From positions 620,001 through 684,000 of the forward strand of contig NZ_JADVKT010000001.1 of the NCBI RefSeq assembly GCF_016508255.1: 64,000 bases of DNA, read 5' to 3'. The notes beneath the pieces are model-generated. The model saw nothing but the letters and a program-made list of their open reading frames with translations. It did no database searches and was not told the DNA's origin. The translations under genes were made by a program, and so were the position numbers. The DNA is from Acinetobacter calcoaceticus. Lineage in GTDB: Bacteria > Pseudomonadota > Gammaproteobacteria > Pseudomonadales > Moraxellaceae. Shown here piece after piece: positions 9,294 through 19,429 of the stretch (its first letter is position 1; every line of letters begins with the position of its first letter).

Positions 9294-12056
9294 TTATTTT
9301 TTTGCTGCCTGACCATATTGATCAGCCATAACCTCAACTAAATGTTCAGGTTTAATATATTTTTTAATGACTGTGTTTACGTCTGCAACAGTCAGTTTAG
9401 TCAAGTTTTGGTCATGTCGAACACGGTCTTGTAATGTTTTATCAGACTCAAGCTGAAGATTTAACATCCCATGAATACTACGCTCATCTTCTAATGCTGT
9501 AACACGTTTCTTCATGATATCTGCTTTCGCAGCTTCAAGTTCTTGCTCAGTCACACCATTTTTCAATAAATCATTCAACACTTTATGTATTGATGCAGAA
9601 ACTTGCGCTGAACGCCCCGAAGTATAATTTGCACTAATACTTAAGGCCCCAACATTGGTATCACGATCAAGCTGCAAACCACTTCCAAAACCATAAACCA
9701 ATGCATTTTTTTCACGAAGCTCTTGAGCTAAACGTGATGAGATTTGAGACTCACCTAAAATATAGTTGAGTAAAATTAACGCAGATGCATCAGGATGATT
9801 TTTTCCGACAGGTAGAGCGAGCACACTTTGGTAGCTACCAAATTCGCGCTGCTCAGATAAAACATGAACTTGCTGCGCTGGAAAATCAACATGATCAATC
9901 AAGATTTTTTGATAAGGTTGTTTACTGCTCCAACCACTAAACTCTTGATTCAGTAATTTCTGCATTTTTTTCGCATCAAACTTGCCCGTAATAGCAATTT
10001 CAGCATGATTCATTGCAAAGAAATTCTCGTACAGTTCTTTCACTTGTTCTTGAGTGGCATTTTGCAATTGTTGTTTTGCCAGTTCCGGCTCAAAGTGATA
10101 ACGCAAATCACCCGGTTGATATTCTTCAAGCAAACGCGAAAGTGTTAAGCCAGCCACCACATCTGGTTCAGTATAAGGGCGGTCAAGACTTGATAAACTC
10201 TGCGATTTAATTAAATCAAATTGAGATTTCTCAAATTTCGGATTTTTCATGACATCAAGAACAAACTTGAAAAATTCATCAAATTTTTCTGATTTAGACT
10301 GAATGTTAATCGTCATGCCATTGCCATCGGCACTAGCATAAGCAGCTCCGCCTGCATCAATCGATTTATCAGCAATATCCTGCAAACTGTATTTATCAGA
10401 ACCTCGTAGTAATAAATATGAGGTTAAATCGACTATCGTACCTTTATTAAATAAAGATTTTTCCGTCCCAAAATCCATCGTAATCGTCGCATACGTACGA
10501 TCATCACGTGTTTCAACTGGGAATAAAGCATACTTCATTCCATTTTTCAGTTTTCCACGGGTAATCTTTTTCTCATTACTTTCTGCATACTGTTTTGAAG
10601 CTTTTAAAAACTCTGTCACTTCTTGTCGATAGGCTTTCGGGTCCTTTAAAGGCTCTGCCTTTGCTTCAACTTTATCTAGAGTTTTAGGTGCCTCTTTTGA
10701 ATTTTGCTGTTGAGCTTTTTTCTGATCTTCAGGTGTTGGCAAAATATCACCATCAATACGATGATCCGAAATGAGGAACTGTTTTAAAGTTTGATTCACT
10801 TGATCTAACTTAACGTTTTCTACTGAATCTAAGTCTTTAAAATATTGATCCCATTGCCCACCAGCAACAGTGTAATCACTCAAGCGTGAACCAAGTGCTA
10901 CCGCATCTTTATTGACTAAATCGCCTTGTGTTTTCATTAAACTTTTAACACGATTTAATTCAACTTCAGTAAAAGGCTTCCCTTTCTCAATACCCTCTAG
11001 TAAAGAGCTTTCAACTTTTTTAGGGTCATTACTTGGTGCATAAATAGCACCTAGAAACACAACATTAAAATCTTGGTCTAACCAAGTACTCGCCTCAACA
11101 TTTGTGGTAATGCCTGTTTCAACCATGTTCTGATATAAATGACCACTTGGTTGCATGGTATATAACAAAGGAGCTAACGCGAGGGTCGGCTGAATTTTGG
11201 TATTTTTACCATTCATATAGATATGGAATTTAGCCAGATCACTCCCCTTTTTCACCACAAACTGACGATCTTTTATTTTTGCAGAGTCGAGCACAGGAAT
11301 CTGTACAGGCTTCGGAACTTCACGCGCTGCGATTGGACTAAAATATTGATCAACTGTTTTTAAGACGTCTGTTTTATCAAACTTACCTGAAATGACCATA
11401 ACGGCATTGTTCGGCGCATACCAGCTACGATAAAAGCGGTCTAGTTCAGACATTTTAATAGATTTAAGTTCAGGTAAATCACCAATCGGTAAACGACCTA
11501 AATATTGATTACCATAAGCTGACTTCCACATTTGATCCATCAAAACAGCAAAGGGCTGATCCATACGAACTTCGCGTTCACGTTTTACGATTTCAATTTC
11601 AGAAGGAACGAATTTTTCTTGTAGAACTAATTTATCCATACGTTCAGATTCAAGATACAACACTTCGTTGAGTGCAGTCTTTTCAGGACGAACGATATTG
11701 GTATATTTGGTCGAATAATAATCTGTGCTTGCGTTCGTCATCAACGTATATTGATCTAAACGACGTTGGAACTCTTCCCCTTTAACATTCTTTGTCCCCT
11801 TAAAAGCCAAATGTTCAAGCAAATGAGCTAAACCACTTTTGCCTTGCGGATCATTTAATGACCCTGTTAAATAAATGGTATTAATAAAGATTTTATTTTC
11901 TTTGTCATTCGGCGCAAGTACAACCCGAAAACCGTTATCTAATTTATATTCCTCAATATTTTGCTTGCTTTTTACTAGTGTGGTTTGTGCCCAAGACGCA
12001 GCACTTAAACCAAGAATACATAGGGAGAGAGTCAGTTGTTTAAACTGCATAAACAT
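9294..12056 (-). CDS. M16 (pitrilysin) family zinc metallopeptidase, periplasmic
   Basis: Long two-repeat M16 peptidase of 920 residues. A signal peptide covers residues 1-24 (ending SWAQ). The inverted zinc motif HLLEH is at 78-82, with the third ligand probably a glutamate near 160 (VKREREVRMDQ). A charged Lys/Glu-rich linker (about 440-490) joins it to a second M16-like half (about 500-910) that lacks HxxEH, the usual non-catalytic partner; it contains the LREKNALVYG segment. Probably degrades small proteins or peptides in the periplasm. Start M1 or M3 (12050) cannot be separated. Confidence 0.92.
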   Translation of the reverse strand: MFMQFKQLTLSLCILGLSAASWAQTTLVKSKQNIEEYKLDNGFRVVLAPNDKENKIFINTIYLTGSLNDPQGKSGLAHLLEHLAFKGTKNVKGEEFQRRLDQYTLMTNASTDYYSTKYTNIVRPEKTALNEVLYLESERMDKLVLQEKFVPSEIEIVKREREVRMDQPFAVLMDQMWKSAYGNQYLGRLPIGDLPELKSIKMSELDRFYRSWYAPNNAVMVISGKFDKTDVLKTVDQYFSPIAAREVPKPVQIPVLDSAKIKDRQFVVKKGSDLAKFHIYMNGKNTKIQPTLALAPLLYTMQPSGHLYQNMVETGITTNVEASTWLDQDFNVVFLGAIYAPSNDPKKVESSLLEGIEKGKPFTEVELNRVKSLMKTQGDLVNKDAVALGSRLSDYTVAGGQWDQYFKDLDSVENVKLDQVNQTLKQFLISDHRIDGDILPTPEDQKKAQQQNSKEAPKTLDKVEAKAEPLKDPKAYRQEVTEFLKASKQYAESNEKKITRGKLKNGMKYALFPVETRDDRTYATITMDFGTEKSLFNKGTIVDLTSYLLLRGSDKYSLQDIADKSIDAGGAAYASADGNGMTINIQSKSEKFDEFFKFVLDVMKNPKFEKSQFDLIKSQSLSSLDRPYTEPDVVAGLTLSRLLEEYQPGDLRYHFEPELAKQQLQNATQEQVKELYENFFAMNHAEIAITGKFDAKKMQKLLNQEFSGWSSKQPYQKILIDHVDFPAQQVHVLSEQREFGSYQSVLALPVGKNHPDASALILLNYILGESQISSRLAQELREKNALVYGFGSGLQLDRDTNVGALSISANYTSGRSAQVSASIHKVLNDLLKNGVTEQELEAAKADIMKKRVTALEDERSIHGMLNLQLESDKTLQDRVRHDQNLTKLTVADVNTVIKKYIKPEHLVEVMADQYGQAAKK

Positions 12057-12143
12057 ATAAATACCAATTAATTTGAATAATAAAAAATCAATAGTTGTGG
12101 GACTATAGTAGGAAATTTAAACTGACTTTCATAGTAAAGTTTT

Positions 12144-12176
12144 GAAAAAAAAGCCGTTTATTTAAACGGCTTTTTA
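12144..12176 (-). terminator. Terminator after phzF-like gene
   Basis: AAGCCGTTTA/TAAACGGCTT arms between A and T runs, just downstream of the stop at 12179; the T-run is on the minus strand transcript. Confidence 0.85.
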
Positions 12177-12178
12177 TT

Positions 12179-13006
12179 TTAAGGAAAAATTTCAGCTTGC
12201 ATATAAAGTTTCCCATATCCTGAAATTTCAATACGTTCCTGAGAAAGAATATTGCAATATAAAACGCCTCCACGGCTAGAAGCCTGATAAGCCACAATAT
12301 TATTTTTCCCAAGCTTTTCTGCCCATAATGGTGCTATAGCCGTATGAATTGACCCTGTAACAGGGTCTTCATCAATACCCGCGACAGGCGCAAAATAACG
12401 AGAGACACAATCATATTGCTGATCTGTATTTGATGTTATTGCAACATCCATATCATTTGCTGTCACAGCAGTACGTAACTTGCCTAAAGTTTTGAGCAAG
12501 TTCATGTCTGGCTGCTCGTCTAATACATCTTGCACTGACTCATATTCAACAATATACCCTTGAACATTTTGATAAACCGCTTTAAAGGGTTTGGTTAAAG
12601 CTTGACGTAAAATAGCTGGATAATCTTCGACTTGCTGAGCTTTACGAATTGGAAAATCCATTCTAATTTTGCCGTCTTCATCTTGATGAACCACAAAAAG
12701 ACCTAAGTTTTGTACATGAAAATTAATGGTCTTTTTTTCGGTAAAATCTTTAAATAGCACAAAAGCACTGGCAAGAGTGGCATGCCCACAAAAATCGACT
12801 TCAACTGTTGGAGTAAACCAACGGATTTCATAGTTTTCAGAGTCTATGATTTTTACAAAAGCAGTTTCAGACAAGTTATTTTCAAGTGCTATTTTTTGCA
12901 TTAAATCTGCATCTAGCCATTCTTTTTCAACAATGACAGCCGCAGGATTGCCACGAAATAACTCTTTTGTAAAAGCATCGACTTGATACATTTTCATGAT
13001 ATTCAA
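12179..13006 (-). CDS. PhzF family isomerase-like protein
   Basis: PhzF-superfamily protein with the diaminopimelate-epimerase fold, 275 residues. Motifs: YQVDAFTKELFRGNPAAV at the N-terminus, NLSETAF with the conserved catalytic glutamate, RWFTP..EVDFCGHATLA, and DEDPVTGSIH with the phosphate-binding loop. The fold and catalytic residues are intact, but the substrate is unknown; most family members outside phenazine clusters are uncharacterised. The neighbours are not phenazine genes. Confidence 0.9.
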   Translation of the reverse strand: MNIMKMYQVDAFTKELFRGNPAAVIVEKEWLDADLMQKIALENNLSETAFVKIIDSENYEIRWFTPTVEVDFCGHATLASAFVLFKDFTEKKTINFHVQNLGLFVVHQDEDGKIRMDFPIRKAQQVEDYPAILRQALTKPFKAVYQNVQGYIVEYESVQDVLDEQPDMNLLKTLGKLRTAVTANDMDVAITSNTDQQYDCVSRYFAPVAGIDEDPVTGSIHTAIAPLWAEKLGKNNIVAYQASSRGGVLYCNILSQERIEISGYGKLYMQAEIFP

Positions 13007-13097
13007 CTCTTTTAAATTAACTTATTTTCTTCAAGTTTTTAAAATATAAACAGACACAGATTTTTTAAAATTAGCATCACAGTCGCAATTTACACAT

Positions 13098-13133
13098 AAA
13101 AAAACGACTCATCCAGAGACGAATGAGCCGTTT
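13098..13133 (-). terminator. Terminator after tcyP
   Basis: AACGGCTCAT and ATGAGTCGTT arms (one G-U pair) on the minus strand, followed by seven Ts. Confidence 0.8.
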
Positions 13134-13144
13134 AATAATAACTA

Positions 13145-14539
13145 TTAATGATGCTGAGTTAACTCAATTTCATCTTCACTATTTAATATTTCTTTATCCG
13201 TCTGACCCATTAATTGACTGGTAACAACACCAGCAGTCATTGAACCATTTACATTTAACGCAGTACGCCCCATATCAATTAACGGTTCAATTGAAATAAG
13301 CAGCGCAACCAAAGTCACAGGTAAACCCATAGCTGGAAGAACAATCAGCGCAGCGAAAGTCGCACCACCACCTACTCCAGCCACACCAATTGAACTTAAG
13401 GTCACAATACCAACTAACGAAGCAATCCACATAGGGTCTAGTGTGTTAATTCCCATCGTTGGCCCAACCATTACTGCAAGCATGGCAGGATACAGGCCCG
13501 CACAACCATTTTGACCAATTGTCGCACCAAAAGAAGCAGAGAAACTTGCAATAGATTCAGGAATACCTAAACGACGAGTTTGTGCTTCGATACTCAATGG
13601 AATACTTGCAGCACTTGAACGGCTGGTAAATGCGAACGTTAAAACTGGCGCAACTTTCTTAAAGAACTTAAGCGGAGAAACACCTGTCAGGGTCAAAATG
13701 ATGCCATGTACAACAAACATGATGGCTAAACCCAAATACGACGCAACCAAGAAACCACCTAGGTTTAAGATATCTGCCACATTAGAACTTGCCACAACTT
13801 TGGTCATAAGCGCAAAAACACCATACGGTGTAAGCGTCATGACTAAACGAACCAACTTCATGACCCAAGACTGTAACGTCTGGATAGCCGTAAGAATACG
13901 CTGGCCTTTCTCTACATCATCTTTCATTAGGTTTAGCGCTGCTATACCTAAAAAGACCGCAAAAATAACCACACTAATAATTGAAGTTGGGTTTGCACCA
14001 GTTAATTCAGCAAATGGATTACTTGGAATAAAAGAAAGAATAAATTGCGGTACACTTAAATCGGTAACTTTACCTACATAATCTGTATTAATGGCTGTTA
14101 AACGTGCGGTTTCAGCGGCACCTTGTACCAAACCTTTCGCAGTTAAACCAAACAGATTCGTAACAAACACCCCTACGAGTGCAGCAATCAGGGTAGTAAA
14201 TAATAAAGTACCAATCGTATAAAAACTGATTTTGCCTAAAGATGAGGCTTGGTGTAATTTTGCAACCGCTCCCAAAATAGACACAAATACCAAAGGCATG
14301 ACGACCATTTGTAAAAGTTTTACATAGCCATTTCCAACGATATTAAACCAGCTAATAGATTCAGCAAGAATCGGATGGCCACCGCCATAAATCAAATGTA
14401 GTCCTAAACCAAACACTACACCTAGAACTAAGCCAGCCAGAACTTTTTTTGATAAGCTCCAGTCAGTTTTACGTGTTTGGGCGAGTAAAAATATTAACCC
14501 GACAAAAACCACAATATTGATGATTAAGGGTATATTCAT
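13145..14539 (-). CDS. tcyP: L-cystine:cation symporter TcyP (YdjN) family
   Basis: Inner-membrane carrier of the dicarboxylate/amino acid:cation symporter family, with the reentrant-loop sequence [14 protein letters not shown] and the [28 protein letters not shown] region. From memory, it is close to E. coli YdjN/TcyP over its full length, including the [13 protein letters not shown] start and the acidic/His-rich tail. I start at ATG 14539 (GGAG 7 bases upstream, giving 464 residues, the YdjN length); an ATG at 14569 has no clear ribosome site. Monocistronic. Likely imports cystine as a sulfur source. Confidence 0.9.
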   Translation of the reverse strand: MNIPLIINIVVFVGLIFLLAQTRKTDWSLSKKVLAGLVLGVVFGLGLHLIYGGGHPILAESISWFNIVGNGYVKLLQMVVMPLVFVSILGAVAKLHQASSLGKISFYTIGTLLFTTLIAALVGVFVTNLFGLTAKGLVQGAAETARLTAINTDYVGKVTDLSVPQFILSFIPSNPFAELTGANPTSIISVVIFAVFLGIAALNLMKDDVEKGQRILTAIQTLQSWVMKLVRLVMTLTPYGVFALMTKVVASSNVADILNLGGFLVASYLGLAIMFVVHGIILTLTGVSPLKFFKKVAPVLTFAFTSRSSAASIPLSIEAQTRRLGIPESIASFSASFGATIGQNGCAGLYPAMLAVMVGPTMGINTLDPMWIASLVGIVTLSSIGVAGVGGGATFAALIVLPAMGLPVTLVALLISIEPLIDMGRTALNVNGSMTAGVVTSQLMGQTDKEILNSEDEIELTQHH

Positions 14540-14747
14540 TCCCAAACTCCAAATTATTGCTTGTGTCATCTTTCAAGGGGGCATATTTGACCATAGCCGG
14601 CCTATATAAACTACCCTTTTCAACAATTTTATAGCCTCAAGATGATTACAAACCTGCGTGAGAATATAAAATGACTTTTAAATACATATATATCACTTTT
14701 AATTCATAGATTAAGTAGGATATTTATGCATAAAAATCAACCACCAC

Positions 14748-15629
14748 CTAAGCAACCTTTAATTCATATTGTTGCTCAATAAAATAAATAAACTGCTTTA
14801 AATTGGTTCCCCATGTTTCTGGTAACTGGGCAACTAAATATGTAGTGAAATGAGCAGAGTCCGTATTTAGCCCAAAACAATTGACTGACACTTTATTTGT
14901 AATTTTCGAAAGATACGATTTTGGTAATAAAGCAAAACCAACACCTAACTCTACACAACTCACGATTCCTTCAAGACTTCCCATTTCCATAATTTGTGAA
15001 GGCGGAATTCCAGAATCATTTAAAAAAAGTTCAATTGCATGTCGATATGAACAACCCTGTCGAAATGCAATAAATCTAGTTTTTGCTAGAGTCGCTTTTT
15101 CTGGAAAGCTCTCTTGTTGCTTAGGACAAACTAGAACCAGCTCTTCATGCCACACAGGAATGCTATACAACTCGGGAATGGAATGTTTAGATGCCACAAA
15201 AGCACAGTCCAATTCTCCCCCATGTACAGCATTCAGCAAATGACCTGTTGGATGAGTTTGAAGCTCAATAGGTAAAGTCGGATATTGCTGCATGCATTGG
15301 TTTAGCAATTGTGGCAAACGTATTGCAGCAGTTGTTTCCATGCTTCCAAGTTTGATCTTTTCCTCAGGATCAATACCACCTTCTTGAAAGATTTTTTTTG
15401 CTTTCTGATGTAATGCAAGCATTTGAACGGCATAAGTTTGCAACTGATGCCCTGCATTAGTCAAAGTCACTGGATTATGGCGATTTAATAAAATCACCCC
15501 TAATTCTTCTTCGAGTTTTTTTACATGGCTCGTGATATTCGATTGAACCGTATACATTTTTTGTGCCGCTATAGAAAAACTTCCGCTCTCAGCGACTGCT
15601 AAAAAAAACTCTAGAGACTTAAGCAACAT
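14748..15629 (-). CDS. LysR family transcriptional regulator
   Basis: 293 residues: N-terminal winged helix (LEFFLAVAESGSFSIAAQKMYTVQSNITSHVKKLEEELG) and a C-terminal periplasmic-binding-like effector domain from about residue 90. It is divergent from the MFS gene and separated by only about 96 bp, the usual layout for a LysR protein controlling its neighbour. The ligand is unknown. I found no clear terminator behind it. Confidence 0.9.
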   Translation of the reverse strand: MLLKSLEFFLAVAESGSFSIAAQKMYTVQSNITSHVKKLEEELGVILLNRHNPVTLTNAGHQLQTYAVQMLALHQKAKKIFQEGGIDPEEKIKLGSMETTAAIRLPQLLNQCMQQYPTLPIELQTHPTGHLLNAVHGGELDCAFVASKHSIPELYSIPVWHEELVLVCPKQQESFPEKATLAKTRFIAFRQGCSYRHAIELFLNDSGIPPSQIMEMGSLEGIVSCVELGVGFALLPKSYLSKITNKVSVNCFGLNTDSAHFTTYLVAQLPETWGTNLKQFIYFIEQQYELKVA

Positions 15630-15646
15630 AATGCTATCTCAAAACA

Positions 15647-15659
15647 AGATACCAACTAT
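15647..15659. promoter_or_regulatory. Possible LysR-type operator in the divergent intergenic region
   Basis: GATA-N5-TATC, a short inverted repeat that fits a loose LysR box, midway between the divergent LysR and MFS genes. Weak on sequence alone. Confidence 0.25.
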
Positions 15660-15725
15660 CATATTAAATCATTTTTAAAGATGAATAAACTCGCTTTTAA
15701 TAATAAAAAAATTGAGTGCTTTCTC

Positions 15726-16904
15726 ATGTCTACATTTTATCGAATGAGCCTGCTTGTCTTTTTAGCGACTTGTTTAGGTATTGGAGTATTCAGATTTTCC
15801 TATACTGCGCTCATGCCAATGATGATCGAGCAATATCACTGGCCCCATGATTTCGCGAGTTTCTTAGGTAGTGCAAATTTATTAGGCTATCTTCTCGGTG
15901 CGTTATGGGCACTCTTTCGCATTAAAGAAAAATCTATTGCTTCGATTATTGTTGGGTCGGCAGTCGTAGGCAGTTTAAGTCTACTATGCTGTGCTTTCAC
16001 TCAAATGCCATTAGTTTGGTTCATTTTCTGGCGCACCATTTCGGGTATTGCAGGCGGCCTACTCATGATTTTGGCTCCAAGCTTTGCCATGAAAAATATT
16101 GCGACTCATCAAAGACTGAAAGTTAATTTTTTAGGATTTAGCGGGATTGGTGTAGGCGTGTTATCTGAGACCATCATTATTCCTGTACTTAAAAACATGT
16201 CTGTCCAATATGTCTGGGAGATTTTGGCAGGACTTTCTCTATTAGGAAGCTTAACTCTTTATCAATTATTAAGCCTTAATACTGCTCAGATTATTAAATC
16301 GCAATCGATAACTTTACAAACCTCACAAAAATCACGTTTGGGTCTGGTCATTATTATTGCCTATATGTGTAGTGCTTTTGCTTATATTCCGCACTCATTA
16401 TTCTGGATGGATTACTTATCAGGAACCCTACATTTTCCATTACAGCAAAGGAATTTATTTTGGGTTCTCTATGGAGTAGGAAGCTGCATTGGTGCATTTG
16501 TCGCTTACTGCTTGAGCCGAATAATCGGGTATTTACAAACCATTAAATGGTTATATGCCATTTATTGTCTCGCTGTTGTTTTACCTTTCTTTTCCCAGAC
16601 CACGTCTTTGCTCGCGTTGTCTTCCTTTCTTACTGGATTACTCACTCCTGCAACGGTGTTTATTAGCTCTTATATTCTGCTACAGATTTATGAGCAGCGT
16701 TATCAAAAGCTATGGAGCCTCGCCACAATTGGGTTTGCTAGCACTCAGCTTTTAGGTGGCGTGGTCATTAGTACTTTGCATCATTTGCATTGGTCTTACG
16801 CACATCTCTTTCTTTTAGGTGGAATCGTCCTATTTCTTGCGATTTGCCTTTTATTTCCCGTACGCCCTTCCTACATCTCAACTCTCGGAGAAACCGAATC
16901 ATGA
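15726..16904 (+). CDS. YbfB/YjiJ family MFS transporter
   Basis: Twelve-TM major facilitator protein. The opening FLATCLGIGVFRFSYTALMPMM segment is typical of the YbfB/YjiJ family. Substrate unknown. I chose ATG 15726 (392 residues), where the TM1 region begins sensibly and GAG lies 9 bases upstream; an in-frame ATG at 15681 adds 15 polar residues but has no spaced ribosome site. Its stop codon overlaps the start of a 41-residue ORF (ATGA), so the two are probably translationally coupled. Likely controlled by the divergent LysR gene. Confidence 0.85.
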   Translation: MSTFYRMSLLVFLATCLGIGVFRFSYTALMPMMIEQYHWPHDFASFLGSANLLGYLLGALWALFRIKEKSIASIIVGSAVVGSLSLLCCAFTQMPLVWFIFWRTISGIAGGLLMILAPSFAMKNIATHQRLKVNFLGFSGIGVGVLSETIIIPVLKNMSVQYVWEILAGLSLLGSLTLYQLLSLNTAQIIKSQSITLQTSQKSRLGLVIIIAYMCSAFAYIPHSLFWMDYLSGTLHFPLQQRNLFWVLYGVGSCIGAFVAYCLSRIIGYLQTIKWLYAIYCLAVVLPFFSQTTSLLALSSFLTGLLTPATVFISSYILLQIYEQRYQKLWSLATIGFASTQLLGGVVISTLHHLHWSYAHLFLLGGIVLFLAICLLFPVRPSYISTLGETES

Positions 16905-17026
16905 AAACTCTGTTCTTGCCCCTTTTTTTAATTGCTTTTGTTCTCGTTGTTCAGGCCCTAGACCAGAGTTATCAAAAGAAAATCGAACTTCCAAAACCCG
17001 CAAAATATCCTGAATTTATGCAATAA
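16901..17026 (+). CDS. Small membrane or secreted protein (41 aa) coupled to the MFS gene
   Basis: Starts at an ATG that overlaps the MFS stop in an ATGA. GGAG lies about 10 bases upstream. The product has one hydrophobic segment (residues 3-19, LFLPLFLIAFVLVVQAL) followed by a short basic and proline-containing tail. It could be a signal-anchored accessory peptide of the transporter or a small exported peptide. No known family recognised. A terminator begins at its stop codon. Confidence 0.55.
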   Translation: MKTLFLPLFLIAFVLVVQALDQSYQKKIELPKPAKYPEFMQ

Positions 17027-17053
17027 AAAAAGCCCCGATTATTGAGGGGCTTT
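17026..17053. terminator. Bidirectional terminator between 41-aa ORF and icd
   Basis: AGCCCC and GGGGCT arms with a nine-base loop; A-run on the left and T-run on the right. The stronger T-run is on the minus strand, ending icd. Confidence 0.85.
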
Positions 17054-17069
17054 CTCATGGCAGATTTAT

Positions 17070-18326
17070 TTAATCGTCCATGTGTTTAATAATTGCATCA
17101 CCAAATTCAGAGCAACGTAGCAAGGTTGCACCCGGCATTAAACGTTCAAAATCGTAAGTTACGGTTTTAGCGGCAATCGCTCCCGAAATCCCTTTAATGA
17201 TCAAATCAGCAGCTTCTATCCATCCCATATCTCGAAGCATCATTTCCGCAGATAGAATGATAGAACCCGGGTTTACTTTATCTTGTCCGGCATATTTAGG
17301 TGCCGTACCATGCGTTGCTTCATAAACTGCTATTGCCCCACCAATATTTGCACCGGGCGCAATACCGATTCCGCCTACTTCCGCTGCCAAGGCATCAGAA
17401 ATATAATCGCCATTTAAATTAAGCGTTGCAATCACTGAGTAGTCAGCAGGACGCATCAGGATCTGTTGTAAAAAAGCATCTGCAATCACATCTTTAATGA
17501 TGATGTTTTTACCAGTTCTAGGGTTTTTAATTTTAACCCATGGGCCGCCATCAATCAGTTCGCCACCGAATCGATCTAGCGCTAACTCATACCCCCATTC
17601 TTTAAACGCCCCTTCGGTATATTTCATGATATTACCCTTATGAACAAGGGTTACCGATGGTTTGTCATTTTCAATTGCAAACTGAATGGCTTTACGGACT
17701 AAACGCTGCGAACCTTCTTTCGATACAGGTTTAATTCCAATACCACATCCTTCAGGGAAACGGATTTTTGTAACACCCATTTCTTCTTGAAGAAATCTAA
17801 TTACTTTTTTAGCTTCTTCAGAATCGGCTTTCCATTCAATCCCTGCATAGATATCTTCCGAGTTCTCACGAAAAATTACCATGTCAGTTAATTCTGGGTG
17901 TTGAACTGGTGAAGGAACGCCTTTAAACCAACGTACTGGGCGAACGCAAACATATAAATCTAATTCTTGGCGTAAGGCAACGTTGAGTGAACGAATACCC
18001 CCACCCACCGGTGTCGTTAAAGGACCTTTGATTGATACAACGAACTCTCTAAGTGCTTCAAAAGTTTCTTCTGGCATATAGTTGCCATAAATTTTATTTG
18101 CTTTTTCGCCGCAATACACTTCCATCCATTCGATCGAACGCTTGCCACCATATGCTTTTAAAATCGCAGCATCTACGACTGCTTTCATGGTTGGCGTAAT
18201 ATCCACACCAATACCATCACCCTCAATAAAAGGAATAATTGGATGATTTGGTACATTCAGTGACAGGTCTGCATTTACTTTAATTTTGTCGCCATCTGCA
18301 GGAACCACGATCTTCTGATAACCCAT
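17070..18326 (-). CDS. icd: NADP-dependent isocitrate dehydrogenase, dimeric type
   Basis: TCA-cycle enzyme, isocitrate to 2-oxoglutarate with NADP. 418 residues, aligning closely with E. coli Icd. The substrate-binding loop [10 protein letters not shown] places a serine at residue 113, the site phosphorylated by AceK in E. coli. The dimeric-type NADP specificity region and the GIGVDITP start are present. A second, unrelated isozyme (monomeric, icd2) lies 1.1 kb away on the same strand, with the RluE-like gene between them. The ribosome site GGGAGAA precedes the ATG. Confidence 0.96.
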   Translation of the reverse strand: MGYQKIVVPADGDKIKVNADLSLNVPNHPIIPFIEGDGIGVDITPTMKAVVDAAILKAYGGKRSIEWMEVYCGEKANKIYGNYMPEETFEALREFVVSIKGPLTTPVGGGIRSLNVALRQELDLYVCVRPVRWFKGVPSPVQHPELTDMVIFRENSEDIYAGIEWKADSEEAKKVIRFLQEEMGVTKIRFPEGCGIGIKPVSKEGSQRLVRKAIQFAIENDKPSVTLVHKGNIMKYTEGAFKEWGYELALDRFGGELIDGGPWVKIKNPRTGKNIIIKDVIADAFLQQILMRPADYSVIATLNLNGDYISDALAAEVGGIGIAPGANIGGAIAVYEATHGTAPKYAGQDKVNPGSIILSAEMMLRDMGWIEAADLIIKGISGAIAAKTVTYDFERLMPGATLLRCSEFGDAIIKHMDD

Positions 18327-18523
18327 TATGTGAATTCTCCCTTTTTATAATACTTAATTAACCAAAAATAATTATCGATACACAATACTTTCAACTCTTC
18401 TTAACGCATAATAGCTTAATTGAATTTAATCATTTTTGGGATTTATATGAGAAATAATAAAATTTCTCACTTAAATAAACCTCAATGTTTTCTCTAGTTA
18501 TTTGAAAGAAGAAGTCATTTTTT

Positions 18524-19312
18524 ATGAAAATTGTCATTCTCAACAAACCTTATGACGTTCTCTCCCAGTTTCGTAAAGACGAAGCGCATATGACCGTCTC
18601 TGACTTTGTTGATGACCCGACTTTGCGTTTGGCAGGCCGTCTTGATATGGACTCTGAGGGTTTAGTTTTTTTAACTGATCATGGTGGCTTGAATCAGTTC
18701 ATTACTAACCCTGCAAATAAGAAATACAAAACGTATTTAGTTCAAGTTGATGGCGATGTGACTGAAGAAGCTCTTGAACAGCTTCGTAAAGGTGTAGAAC
18801 TTAATGATGGTATGACGCTTCCTGCAACAGCCATTAAAGTAAGTGAACCAGAGTGGTTATGGGAACGTAACCCACCTGTACGTTTTCGTGCAAATATTCC
18901 AACATCTTGGATCGAAATCTCAATTTGCGAAGGCCGTAACCGTCAAGTTCGTCGTATGACTTCTGCGGTTGGTTTTCCAACCTTACGTTTAATTCGTACT
19001 AAAATTGGTTCAATTGATTTAGTCCAACTCGGCTTAAAACCTGGGGATGTGAAAGAAATTGAGCCTTTGCTTTACCCTGACTTTAAAGATGTTCCTGCTG
19101 AAGAACCTTATCGTTCACGTTCATATGTGAAGAAACCAGGTGGTACTGGCGGTAAACCAATGGTTCGTAAGAATAAAGATGGTTCTACAAAGAAGTCTGG
19201 TACAAAACGTATCTGGCAGATGGATGAAAGTGAAAAACCACGTCGTAAAACCAATGGTACAACTCGTCCAAATGCGAAAGCACCACGTGGTCGTGGCCGT
19301 AATGATCGATAA
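18524..19312 (+). CDS. RluE-type 23S rRNA pseudouridine synthase with basic C-terminal tail
   Basis: Single-domain RsuA/RluE-family enzyme with no S4 domain. It has KPYDVLSQFR at the N-terminus, the catalytic GRLDMDSEGL, and CEGRNRQVRRMTSAVGFPTLRLIR. E. coli RluE modifies U2457 of 23S rRNA. The core ends near residue 190; a further 70 residues are rich in Lys, Arg, Gly and Pro, which E. coli RluE (about 217 residues) lacks. The tail probably binds RNA. Divergent from icd. Confidence 0.85.
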   Translation: MKIVILNKPYDVLSQFRKDEAHMTVSDFVDDPTLRLAGRLDMDSEGLVFLTDHGGLNQFITNPANKKYKTYLVQVDGDVTEEALEQLRKGVELNDGMTLPATAIKVSEPEWLWERNPPVRFRANIPTSWIEISICEGRNRQVRRMTSAVGFPTLRLIRTKIGSIDLVQLGLKPGDVKEIEPLLYPDFKDVPAEEPYRSRSYVKKPGGTGGKPMVRKNKDGSTKKSGTKRIWQMDESEKPRRKTNGTTRPNAKAPRGRGRNDR

Positions 19313-19325
19313 GATGTAAATTTTC

Positions 19326-19350
19326 AAAGCTCACCTAGGTGGGCTTTTTT
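19326..19350 (+). terminator. Terminator after RluE-like gene
   Basis: AAAGCTCACC and GGTGGGCTTT arms with a two-base centre (one G-U pair), followed by Ts. Confidence 0.8.
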
Positions 19351-19374
19351 AATGACTTTTATTTTTATAAGCGT

Positions 19375-19405
19375 AAAAAAGCCGGTGTTTATACACCGGC
19401 TTTTT
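19375..19405. terminator. Terminator after icd2
   Basis: GCCGGTGT and ACACCGGC arms, loop TTAT, flanked by A and T runs, downstream of the icd2 stop on the minus strand. Confidence 0.88.
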
Positions 19406-19429
19406 AGCTATTTACTAACGAGTTAGTAA

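Noticed and set aside
13698..14081. 127-codon frame antisense to tcyP
   Set aside because: Composition follows the reverse of a membrane protein; no start signal or homology.
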